A stretch of 64,000 nt of DNA from CAYYFX01 sp964571855 (GTDB taxonomy: Bacteria > ARS69). Positions 34,024 to 41,917 of the stretch are shown piece by piece. Below the pieces are notes generated by a model. The model searched no databases, had not been told where the DNA came from, and saw only the letters and a list, made by a program, of their open reading frames with translations. Within the stretch, counting starts at the first letter, position 1. The number at the start of each line of letters is the position of its first letter. Location: contig CAZNDO010000002.1 in NCBI GenBank assembly GCA_964571855.1, positions 434,001 to 498,000 on the forward strand, in the 5' to 3' direction. The translations under genes and the position numbers were made by a program.

Positions 34024-34896
34024 ATGGCCGAGCCCTTCCCGAAGGAGGAGCGCGACCGGCTGCTCGCGAAGGGTCGCGAGCTGTGGGCGCGGATGTACCC
34101 GGAGGACGGGAGCGATCCGTCGCCCGCGGACTTCGCGCGCTGGCGCGAGGCGTTCTACCAGGCGGTGGCGGAGTACTCGGACCGGCTGCCCCGGGTGCCC
34201 TTCGGCGCGTGCCCCTTCACCGGCGAGCCGCTGCTCCGCGCCATCGACCCCTTCGGCGTGGACGGCTGGTGGTGGCACGTGGACTGCATCGCCGTCGTGG
34301 AGGAACCGCGGGCCCCCGCCGGGTTCCAGCTGCTCCTGGGCGCGCTGACGCTGGGCAAGCGCGAGCCCGCGGAGGCGCTGGACCCGGTGAAGCCCGGGCC
34401 GGAGGTGCCGTACGTGATCCCGTCGCTCCTCGCGCTGCCCGGCATGCGCGCCGTCGTCGGCCGCATCGAGCTGCCGACGGGGGACATCGCGTGGCCGATC
34501 AGCTACTGGTCCGATGAGGAGATCGACCCGATCGACCTGCACCAGCCGTGGCTGCGCGACGTGCACTGGTTCACGGACGGGAACGGCGACAGCGCGTGGA
34601 CGATCGCGAACGACGTCTGGGACTTCGACCTCGCGAAGTGGGTGCAGTCCGGGCAGCTCCTGTGGGCGGACCTGTCCGGGGACGCGCCGCGGATCGCCGA
34701 CCCCGCTCCTCTGCTCGCGGACCTCCCCGGCGAACGCCGCCCGCAGCTTCTCGCCGCCGGCGCGCGCAGTTTCCTCCCGCTCCCCGACGGGAACCGCGTG
34801 GTCCCGTTCGGCGAGCCGCCCGACCCGGAGAAGCCGCCGAAGCTGACGCCCGAGGAGGCGAAGGCGCTGGAAGGCGACGACGACCACATCGGCTAG
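34024..34896 (+). CDS. putative immunity protein for the PAAR-like effector
   Basis: The 290-residue soluble protein starts one base after the effector stop. It has no signal peptide or membrane helix, suits a cytoplasmic partner, and is acidic near its end (EALEGDDDHIG). Recognisable text includes FGACPFTGEPLL and a Trp/Asp-rich middle (GWWWHVD, DVWDFDLAKW). I know no family for it. Its place at the end of an effector operon supports an immunity role, and a cytoplasmic location would match a cytoplasmic nucleotide-acting toxin. It is followed directly by the palindrome region. Confidence 0.45.
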   Translation: MAEPFPKEERDRLLAKGRELWARMYPEDGSDPSPADFARWREAFYQAVAEYSDRLPRVPFGACPFTGEPLLRAIDPFGVDGWWWHVDCIAVVEEPRAPAGFQLLLGALTLGKREPAEALDPVKPGPEVPYVIPSLLALPGMRAVVGRIELPTGDIAWPISYWSDEEIDPIDLHQPWLRDVHWFTDGNGDSAWTIANDVWDFDLAKWVQSGQLLWADLSGDAPRIADPAPLLADLPGERRPQLLAAGARSFLPLPDGNRVVPFGEPPDPEKPPKLTPEEAKALEGDDDHIG

Positions 34897-34904
34897 GTGG
34901 GGGG

Positions 34905-35120
34905 CGGGTCGCGAAGCCTCCGCTGCGGGGCGGCCGGGCGGCGGCGCGGCGGATGGGCCGGGGGACCCGGTACCCCTCTCGCGGGCCTCTGCGCGCGTAC
35001 GCGCCGCGCCCTTCGGGCGCGTGGCGTGCGTGCTCGAACGCCCGCGAGAGGGGCACCGGGTCCCCCGACCCGTCCGCGCGCCACCGCCCGGCGGACCCGA
35101 AGCGGGGGCTTTGCGACCCG
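34905..35120. repeat. 216-bp near-perfect palindrome
   Basis: The left arm 34905-34986 and right arm 35040-35120 pair at roughly 88% identity over about 82 bases. The central 53 bases also fold (CGCGCCC-TT-CGGGCGCG type stem). It starts nine bases after the stop of the putative immunity gene. It contains no plausible gene. It could give a very stable RNA hairpin or a cruciform and could terminate the plus-strand T6SS operon. Confidence 0.8.
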
Positions 35121-35161
35121 CAGGTGGGCGTGACGGTGTGGACACCATTTCACGAACCCCG

Positions 35162-35435
35162 CGCGGGGGATGGCCGCTGCGCCGGGGTGGGTGGCGGTCT
35201 GCTTCGGCCGCCCGGATGGCCCGCGGCGGCGACCCGGCGGGGTCCTCCGCGGCGGCTCTGCGGCGCGGCCGGAGGCCCGGACGGCCGGAGGCCGTCGCCG
35301 CAGGAGCGAGGGCCGGAGCCTGGAAGGCGGAGGCCGAGCGCCCGCCGCGGAGGACCCCGCCGGGTCGCCGCCGCAGGCCATCCGGGCGGCCGAAGCAGAC
35401 CGCCACCCGCCCCGGCGATGCGGGCATCCCCCGCG
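35162..35435. repeat. 274-bp near-perfect palindrome carrying the 118-bp shared core
   Basis: Arms of about 95 bases (from 35162 inward and from 35435 inward) match at about 95% identity. The centre is the 118-bp core (35240-35357) also present at 49542-49659. The right end is two bases from the stop codon of the lipase gene at 35438, so it abuts the minus-strand T6SS operon. A 41-bp AT-richer spacer (35121-35161) separates it from the first palindrome. Confidence 0.85.
35240..35357. repeat. 118-bp dispersed element, copy 1
   Basis: It is bounded by perfect 16-bp terminal inverted repeats (GGGTCCTCCGCGGCGG and its complement). Copy 2 at 49542-49659 has the same length and about 10 differences by eye. 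Flanks outside the core differ between copies, although each flank is itself palindromic. It has the size and ends of a REP/MITE-like non-coding element. Confidence 0.8.
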
Positions 35436-35437
35436 CC

Positions 35438-36148
35438 CTACACCACCTGCTCGAGCTCCATGTCCCGGTACGACGACGCGCCCAGGCACGTGATCACGGT
35501 GGCCATCCGGTGCTTCGCCAGGACATCCATCGCGCCGCCGGAGTACGTCAGCTCGACGACCGGGCCGTAGTGCACGCCGATGCACCCCACGACATCCTTG
35601 CCCACGCGGAAGTTCATGCCGCGGACACGGTAGAACAGCGAGCCCGCGTCCTGCATGGCCTGCATCGGGTGCCGGATGGCGCTGATCGCGGCGCCCGCGC
35701 TGCGCAGGGCGGCCGTGCCGAGGCCGAGCGTCGCGGCCACCTCGCCCACGTTGCGCGAGACGAGCCCCACGCCGGGCGCGTTGAACGTGACGAAGGGCAG
35801 CCGGTGGCGGTTCCCGATGATCTGCGCGATGGCGCCGCCCAGCGAGTGCCCCGTGAGCGAGACCCTCGCCCCCTCCACCGGCGTGCGCGAGACGAACTCC
35901 CCCGCCCGGGCGTACTGGTGCGTGTTCATGCCCACGCCGAGCTTCGCGTCCGTCACCGCGTCCCCGGCGCTGCTCGTCCCCTTGAACGCGAAGATGACCT
36001 CGTTCCCCTGCCGGAACGCCGCGCCCTGGAAGGGATCCGTGAGGCTGTTCCGCGTGGCATCGAATCCGACCCGGGTCCACCCGTCCACCGCGGGATCGTC
36101 CGCGTACACGGCGTCCGCCATGCGCGCGTACGTCATCATGCTGGCCAT
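35438..36148 (-). CDS. class-3-type lipase, candidate T6SS lipase effector
   Basis: The 236-residue alpha/beta hydrolase has the lipase box GHSLGG with nucleophile Ser102 and the oxyanion-side motif FAFKGTSS; candidates for the rest of the triad lie near FNAPGVG and in VLAKHRM. There is no signal peptide. It is the last gene of the minus-strand T6SS operon and overlaps the vgrG stop by one base, so it is probably delivered on VgrG to attack lipids. No gene that could be its immunity partner follows; the palindrome starts two bases after its stop. ATG 36148. Confidence 0.72.
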   Translation of the reverse strand: MASMMTYARMADAVYADDPAVDGWTRVGFDATRNSLTDPFQGAAFRQGNEVIFAFKGTSSAGDAVTDAKLGVGMNTHQYARAGEFVSRTPVEGARVSLTGHSLGGAIAQIIGNRHRLPFVTFNAPGVGLVSRNVGEVAATLGLGTAALRSAGAAISAIRHPMQAMQDAGSLFYRVRGMNFRVGKDVVGCIGVHYGPVVELTYSGGAMDVLAKHRMATVITCLGASSYRDMELEQVV

Positions 36149-38217
36149 CAGTTCACCTGCGCTTTCGACCCCTTGATCTTCACGTCGCCCGAGCCCTTCA
36201 CGTCGATGGCCTTGCCGTCGATCAGGATGTCGCCGTTCTTCTTCAGGGTGATGGACGCCGACCCGGCCTTCAGCACGATCTCGTCGGCCGCCTCGATCTG
36301 GATCTTCTTCGCCTCGGCGCCCCACTCCTCCTTGATCGTGAGCTTCGCGCCCTTGCCCACGTCCACGGTCCACGCCTCCTTGACCGTGTACGTGGCCTCC
36401 TTGCCGGCGGACACGGTCATCCCCTCCTTCGAGGAGATGGCCCCCGTGGTGCCGGCGGCGATCGTGAGGGCCTTGCCCACGTTGATCGTCATCGCCTCGC
36501 CCACGTCGATCTTCGCGGCCGCGGTGATGGTCTCCGTGTGGCCCTTCGAGACGCTGATGCTCTTGTCCCCGGAGACGGACTCCTCCTTGTTGCCCGTGAC
36601 CGACAGGCTCCGCTTCCCCTCCACGGTCTCGCTGCGGTCCCCGCCGATGCGGATGGAGACGTCCTTCTTCACCTTCTCCGAGCGGTTGTTGCCGATGTCC
36701 TTGGACTCGTCGTTCTCCACCTCGATGACGTGGTTCTTCTCGGCGTGGATGAAGAGCTCCTCGTTGCCCTTCTCGTCCTCGAAGCGGATCTCGTTGAAGT
36801 TGTCCGGGTTGCCCTCCATGGAGCGGGACTTCACGCCGCCGCGCGAGTGCTTGTCCGAGTACGGACCCTCGTTCTCGCCGTTGTACACGCGGCCGATGAT
36901 CACCGGCAGGTCGGGGTCGCCCTCGAAGAAGTGGATCAGGACCTCGTGGCCCACGCGCGGATGCCACTGGATGCCCCAGCCGCCGCCGGCCCAGCCCTGC
37001 GACACGCGCACCCAGCACGACAGCTTGTCCTTGCACCAGGGGAAGGACACGCGCACGCGGGCCTGCGCGTCGATGGCCTCCTTCACGATGGCCGTGTGCA
37101 CGCCGCGGATCCGCGGGCGCGGGGTGAGGCGCGGCGGCACGAACCGCACGTCGGCCGGGATGCACTCGAACGTGTTCGTGTAGGAGTACTCCTGGTCCCC
37201 CGCCCCGGCCTCCAGGCCGCCCGTCATCTTGAAGTCGTGCGTGACGCTCGTGACCAGGTACTCGCCGTCCAGGTCCTCGCGGTACGCCTCCGACAGCCGG
37301 ATCCCGTGCCCCGCCGTGATCTCCCACACGCGGCTCTTGCCGCGGCAGGTGACGGCGCGGGCATCCTCCTCCGCGATGCGGAGCTTCACGCGGTCCCGCA
37401 GCTTGCTGCTGTCGCCGCCGGTGATCTTCCCGAACTCGCCGGGGAAGTCGTACCACTTCGTGTCCGACGGCGCGGAGCCGATCTCCACCGCGGACGGAAC
37501 GGTCTCCATCGGCTCGCCCAGCTTCGGGTCCGCGTAGTCGAAGTCCACCATCTCGTACTCGGCGGTGGTGAGCTCCTGCGTCTTCGTGAACTCCGTCACC
37601 GTGAAGTCCTGGCCGTGGGACTCCCGGACGGAGAACTTCACGTCGTGGATGGTGGCCGGGGCCTGCGCCCCGTCCGCCACGATCAGCTTGTGGAACTCCC
37701 CCGCGGGCTCGAAGAAGTAGTAGAAGCCCTCGTCCTCGACCAGCCGGGACACGAAATCGAAGTCCGACTCCCGGTACTGCACGCAGTAGTTGCGCTCCGA
37801 CCAGCCGGAGGAGGGCATCTCGAACTCCGGCTGCGGCGCGCGCCGCAGCACGGTGCGGATGATCTCGTCCGTGGGCGTCTCGTTGAACAGGTCGCAGCCG
37901 GCCGAGCGCGAAAGCAGCCAGATCCACGGGACCACGATCATCTCGTAGATCACGTAGGAGCCCTCGCGCCCGATCTGCCCGAAGCGGGACGCGATGCCCG
38001 CGAACGAGCGCACGAGCGTCCCGCCGGGGGCGACCTCCACGGTGACCGGCTGTCCCAGGAGCTTCGTGAAGTCGATCTCCGCGTCGGCGGACAGCATCTC
38101 GAGCCGCAGCTCGAAGCCGCGCGAGACGCGCTCCGTCCCCGTCAGGCGGCGGAGGTAGAACGTCCCGTCCGGAAGCGGGCTCTTGACGGTGACGCTGATC
38201 CCGACATCGTCCGCCAT
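36148..38217 (-). CDS. vgrG: T6SS spike protein VgrG (TssI)
   Basis: The 689-residue protein has the gp27-like hub (about 10-390, with LVEDEGFYYFFE and CVQYRESDFDFVSRL) and a gp5 OB domain (about 395-480, VRVSFPWCKDKLSCWVRVSQ and HEVLIHFFEGDPDLPVIIG). A beta-helical spike of repeated VxVGKxxT-type strands follows, ending AIDVKGSGDVKIKGSKAQVN. It has no toxin domain of its own. It lies nine bases after clpV and just before the lipase gene. ATG 38217. Confidence 0.95.
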   Translation of the reverse strand: MADDVGISVTVKSPLPDGTFYLRRLTGTERVSRGFELRLEMLSADAEIDFTKLLGQPVTVEVAPGGTLVRSFAGIASRFGQIGREGSYVIYEMIVVPWIWLLSRSAGCDLFNETPTDEIIRTVLRRAPQPEFEMPSSGWSERNYCVQYRESDFDFVSRLVEDEGFYYFFEPAGEFHKLIVADGAQAPATIHDVKFSVRESHGQDFTVTEFTKTQELTTAEYEMVDFDYADPKLGEPMETVPSAVEIGSAPSDTKWYDFPGEFGKITGGDSSKLRDRVKLRIAEEDARAVTCRGKSRVWEITAGHGIRLSEAYREDLDGEYLVTSVTHDFKMTGGLEAGAGDQEYSYTNTFECIPADVRFVPPRLTPRPRIRGVHTAIVKEAIDAQARVRVSFPWCKDKLSCWVRVSQGWAGGGWGIQWHPRVGHEVLIHFFEGDPDLPVIIGRVYNGENEGPYSDKHSRGGVKSRSMEGNPDNFNEIRFEDEKGNEELFIHAEKNHVIEVENDESKDIGNNRSEKVKKDVSIRIGGDRSETVEGKRSLSVTGNKEESVSGDKSISVSKGHTETITAAAKIDVGEAMTINVGKALTIAAGTTGAISSKEGMTVSAGKEATYTVKEAWTVDVGKGAKLTIKEEWGAEAKKIQIEAADEIVLKAGSASITLKKNGDILIDGKAIDVKGSGDVKIKGSKAQVN

Positions 38218-38226
38218 GGCCGCCTC

Positions 38227-40881
38227 CTACTGCACCTCGTACCGGAAATCGCCGTCCCCGCCCACGCCCACGGCCACGCGCCGGAACGGCTCGCCCGCCG
38301 CCATCCGCCGGAGGATCTCCCCGGAGACCGCCGGCAGGATGGAACGGGTGAGGATGGCGTCCACGTTGCGCGCGCCGCTCTCCGACTCCGTGCAGCGCTT
38401 CGCCACCGCCTGCACCAGCTCCTCGCCGTACTCCAGCGCCGCGGCGTGGTTCTCCCGGACGCGCCGCGCGATGCGGGCCAGCTGCAGCCGGATGATGGCC
38501 TGCAGGACCTCGCCCGCGATCGGGTAGTACGGCACCACGATCATGCGCCCCAGCAGCGCCGCGGGGAAGACGTTCACCAGCTCCGGGCGGATGGTCTCGG
38601 CGATCCCGTCCGGGAGCGGCCGCGTGTCCGGGTCCGCGCACAGCTTCATGATCGTGTCCGAGCCCACGTTCGAGGTGAGCAGGATGATCGTGTTCTTGAA
38701 GTCGATCTCCCGGCCCTCGCCGTCCTCCAGGACGCCCTTGTCGAAGACCTGGAAGAACAGCTCCATGACGTCCGGGTGCGCCTTCTCCACCTCGTCCAGC
38801 AGCACCACGGAGTACGGCCGGCGGCGCACCGCCTCGGTGAGCACGCCGCCCTCCCCGTAGCCCACGTACCCCGGGGGCGAGCCCTTCAGGCTGGAGACCG
38901 TGTGCGCCTCCTGGTACTCGGACATGTTGATGGAGATGAGGTTGCGCTCGCCGCCGTACAGCGTCTCGGCCAGCGTGAGCGCGGTCTCCGTCTTGCCCAC
39001 GCCGCTGGGACCCACCAGCAGGAACACGCCCACCGGCTTCGACGGGTTGTCCATGCGCGCGCGCGACGTGCGGATCCGCTGCGCGATGGCCTCCAGCGCG
39101 TGGTCCTGCCCGATCACGCGCGCCTTCAGGCGGTCCGCCAGGCCCAGCACGGTCTGGATCTCGTCCGCGACCATGCGTCCCACCGGGATGCCGGTCCAGC
39201 CGGAGATGACCTCGGCGATGGTCTGGCCGTTCACCTCCGGGGTCACCAGCGGGCGATCCCCCTGCAGCCCGGCCAGCTCCTTGCGCAGCCCGGACAGCTC
39301 CACGAGGACCTCGGCGCGCTTCGCCTCCTCCAGGACCTCGACGCCCTCGCCCTTCGCCTCCAGGCGGTCCCGCAACACCGCGATCCGCCCCACCAGCTCC
39401 TTCTCCCGCGTCCACTGCGCCTCGAGCGCGGCGCGCTCCCCCTCCGCGGCGGCCGCTTCCTTCTCCACGGCGGCCATCCGCTCCGCATGGTCCGTGCCGA
39501 GCGCCACCTCGCGGCCGAGGATCTCCCGCTCGCGGGCCAGCGACTCCAGCGTCTTGCGCAGGTCGTCCAGCCGCGCGGGTGTGGCCGCCTGCCCGATGGC
39601 CACGCGGGCGCACGCGGTGTCCAGCACGCTCACGGACTTGTCCGGGAGCTGGCGCGCCGGGATGTAGCGCTGCGAGAGCCGCACGGACTCCACGACCGCC
39701 TCGTCCAGGATGCGCACCGCGTGGTGCCGCTCCAGCTTCGGGGCCACGCCGCGCATCATCTGGATGGCCGCGCCCTCGCCCGGCTCCTCCACCTTCACCA
39801 CCTGGAAGCGCCGCGTGAGCGCGGGGTCCTTCTCGAAGTACTTCTTGTACTCGGCCCACGTGGTGGCGGCCACGGTGCGCAGCTCGCCGCGCGCGAGGGC
39901 CGGCTTCAGGAGGTTCGCCGCGTCGTTCTGCCCCGCCGCGCCGCCCGCGCCGATGAGCGTGTGCGCCTCGTCGATGAAGAGGATGATGGGCTTCGTGGAG
40001 GCGCGCACCTCCTCGATGACCTGCTTGAGCCGGTTCTCGAACTCGCCCTTCACGCCGGCGCCGGCCTGCAGGAGGCCGAGATCCAGCGACTTCAGCGACA
40101 CGTTCTTCAGCGGCTCCGGCACGTCGCCCGTCACGATCTTCTGCGCGAAGCCCTCCACCACCGCGGTCTTCCCCACGCCGGCCTCGCCGGTGAGGATGGG
40201 GTTGTTCTGCCGCCGGCGCATGAGGATGTCCACGATCTGCCGCACCTCGCCGTCGCGGCCGAGCACCGGATCGATCTTCCCCGCCGCGGCCTGCGCGGTG
40301 AGGTCCACCGTGTACTGGTCCAGGCCGGGCGTGGCGCCGCCCGCCCCGCGGCCCGCGGCGCCGCCCAGCTCGCGGCCCGCCGTCGCCTGCGCGGCCAGGA
40401 CCTCGCGATCCTCCGGCGCGCCGGCCACGATGCCCATGAGCTCGCGCCCGAGCGCGTCCGCGGAGATGGCCGCCGCCTCCGGCGAGATGTCCGCGAGGCG
40501 CCGCGCGAGGAGCGGGTTGCGCAGGATCGCCAGGAACAGCACGCCGGAGCGCACCTTGCCCTGCCCGTAGTCGATGGACGCGATCAGCCAGCCGTCGCGC
40601 GCGATGTCGGAGATGGACTCCGTGAGGTTCGGCCGGCTGCCGGATCCCGTGCGGAACCGCGCCAGCGCCTCCGCGATCTGGCGGAGGAAGCGGTCCGGCG
40701 CCACGTCGAAGCGGCGCAGGATGCGCGGGATGTCCCCGTCCGCCGTGTCGCACAGCTTGCCCACCCAGTGCTCCAGCTCCACCTCGTAGTGGGTCTGCGA
40801 CACGGCCAGCCCGGCCGCCGACTCCAGCGCGCGGCGGGACGTGTCGGTCAGCTTCCCCATCAAGGACTTCAAGTTCAGCAC
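38227..40881 (-). CDS. clpV: T6SS sheath-recycling ATPase ClpV (TssH)
   Basis: The 884-residue AAA+ protein has an N-terminal ClpV domain beginning NLKSLMGKLTDTSRRALESA, which recognises contracted sheath. The first AAA+ domain has GEAGVGKTA, a middle coiled-coil region follows (about 400-520), and the second domain has GPSGVGKTET and VVLLDEVEKAHPDV. It should unfold the contracted TssB/C sheath. GTG 40881 has GAGGAGA at good spacing. Earlier in-frame codons lie inside the tssG end. Confidence 0.95.
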   Translation of the reverse strand: MLNLKSLMGKLTDTSRRALESAAGLAVSQTHYEVELEHWVGKLCDTADGDIPRILRRFDVAPDRFLRQIAEALARFRTGSGSRPNLTESISDIARDGWLIASIDYGQGKVRSGVLFLAILRNPLLARRLADISPEAAAISADALGRELMGIVAGAPEDREVLAAQATAGRELGGAAGRGAGGATPGLDQYTVDLTAQAAAGKIDPVLGRDGEVRQIVDILMRRRQNNPILTGEAGVGKTAVVEGFAQKIVTGDVPEPLKNVSLKSLDLGLLQAGAGVKGEFENRLKQVIEEVRASTKPIILFIDEAHTLIGAGGAAGQNDAANLLKPALARGELRTVAATTWAEYKKYFEKDPALTRRFQVVKVEEPGEGAAIQMMRGVAPKLERHHAVRILDEAVVESVRLSQRYIPARQLPDKSVSVLDTACARVAIGQAATPARLDDLRKTLESLAREREILGREVALGTDHAERMAAVEKEAAAAEGERAALEAQWTREKELVGRIAVLRDRLEAKGEGVEVLEEAKRAEVLVELSGLRKELAGLQGDRPLVTPEVNGQTIAEVISGWTGIPVGRMVADEIQTVLGLADRLKARVIGQDHALEAIAQRIRTSRARMDNPSKPVGVFLLVGPSGVGKTETALTLAETLYGGERNLISINMSEYQEAHTVSSLKGSPPGYVGYGEGGVLTEAVRRRPYSVVLLDEVEKAHPDVMELFFQVFDKGVLEDGEGREIDFKNTIILLTSNVGSDTIMKLCADPDTRPLPDGIAETIRPELVNVFPAALLGRMIVVPYYPIAGEVLQAIIRLQLARIARRVRENHAAALEYGEELVQAVAKRCTESESGARNVDAILTRSILPAVSGEILRRMAAGEPFRRVAVGVGGDGDFRYEVQ

Positions 40882-40906
40882 GGTCCGTCTCCTCGTCGTT
40901 GACCGC

Positions 40907-41917
40907 TCACGCGCGCGACCACGCCGGCGACACCACCACGTCCGCCGGCTCCTCGGCAAGCTCCCGGGTCACGAGCCACGTCGTCCATCCCAGCCGGCGC
41001 CCGGGCTCGTCCGGGCCGCGCAGGTGCAGGCGGGGCACCTCCCCGCGGTGCAGGCGCAACCGGAGCTCCACGTCGTACTCGGGCCCCGTGGCGAGGCGCA
41101 TCAGGTCCCGCAGGCTCGCGAAGAACTCCCCTTCCGGCAGGAAGGCCTCGTACTTCGGGAGGTGCAGCGGCCCCAGCCGGAGCGCGAACCGCGACTGCCC
41201 CACGAGCACCGACCGGCCCAGGAACGTGTCCCGGCCCAGCCGGGCGCGCCCGCGGCCCAGCCGGTTCAGCTCCTCGTCGTCCAGCACGTACCACGCCGGG
41301 ACGAACGGCACCACGTCCGCCGGCACGCCGAACACGTCCTCCAGCATGTCCACGAGCTCCCCCGCCGCGGCCGGCCGGCGCGCCAGCGGGCCGGCCCAGC
41401 GCAGGAGCGCCAGGTCCGGCAGGGCCAGCCGGCCGCGCAGCCCCCGCGTGTTCAGTCCCATCCAGGCGAACATCGCGTGCTCGAAGAGGCCGCCGCTCCG
41501 CGCGTTCGACCGCTCGTAGCCGAGCGGGAAGCGGCTCTTCTCGAACGCGCGGTAGAAGAGCGACGCCAGCCGGTGGTTGAACAGGTCCAGGAAGTCGCGG
41601 AGCGCGCGGTCCTTGTGCTGGCCGCGGTGCAGGATCAGCTCCGTGTAGCACGTCGGGAGCGAGCCGTAGCTTCCGGGGGACGCGAGCCCGAGGAACGCCA
41701 CGGTCATCTCCGCCGGCCGGTCGTCCTCGCCGGGCTCCAGCGACACGATGTCCGACGGCGGGAACGACATCGACACGTCGCCCTTGAAGCGCACGACCTC
41801 GCGGTCCGGGTCGTCGTCGCCGCCCACCGGCGCGCGCTCCGGGTTCGCCGCGGTGAGCATCCGCACGGCCTGGAAGAACTCGTACGCGCCCGGCCGCTCG
41901 AACAGGTCCCGGGTCAC
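40907..41917 (-). CDS. tssG: T6SS baseplate subunit TssG
   Basis: The 336-residue protein has family features YEFFQAVRML near the start, VRFKGDVSMSFPPSDI and MTVAFLGLASPGSYGSLPTCYTE, and the LGLNTRGLRGRL-like region. It forms the baseplate wedge with TssE and TssF. GTG 41917 overlaps the tssF stop by four bases (GTGA), a coupled arrangement. Length is normal. Confidence 0.93.
   Translation of the reverse strand: MTRDLFERPGAYEFFQAVRMLTAANPERAPVGGDDDPDREVVRFKGDVSMSFPPSDIVSLEPGEDDRPAEMTVAFLGLASPGSYGSLPTCYTELILHRGQHKDRALRDFLDLFNHRLASLFYRAFEKSRFPLGYERSNARSGGLFEHAMFAWMGLNTRGLRGRLALPDLALLRWAGPLARRPAAAGELVDMLEDVFGVPADVVPFVPAWYVLDDEELNRLGRGRARLGRDTFLGRSVLVGQSRFALRLGPLHLPKYEAFLPEGEFFASLRDLMRLATGPEYDVELRLRLHRGEVPRLHLRGPDEPGRRLGWTTWLVTRELAEEPADVVVSPAWSRA

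Noticed and set aside
34893..36080. Long minus-strand frame running through the palindromes into the lipase region
   Set aside because: Its translation is Arg/Pro/Gly-rich and symmetrical because of the palindromes, and it conflicts with the lipase frame that carries the GHSLGG motif.
36160..36700. Repeated short motifs on the minus strand resembling direct repeats
   Set aside because: They encode the beta-helical spike repeats of VgrG and are not a separate DNA repeat.
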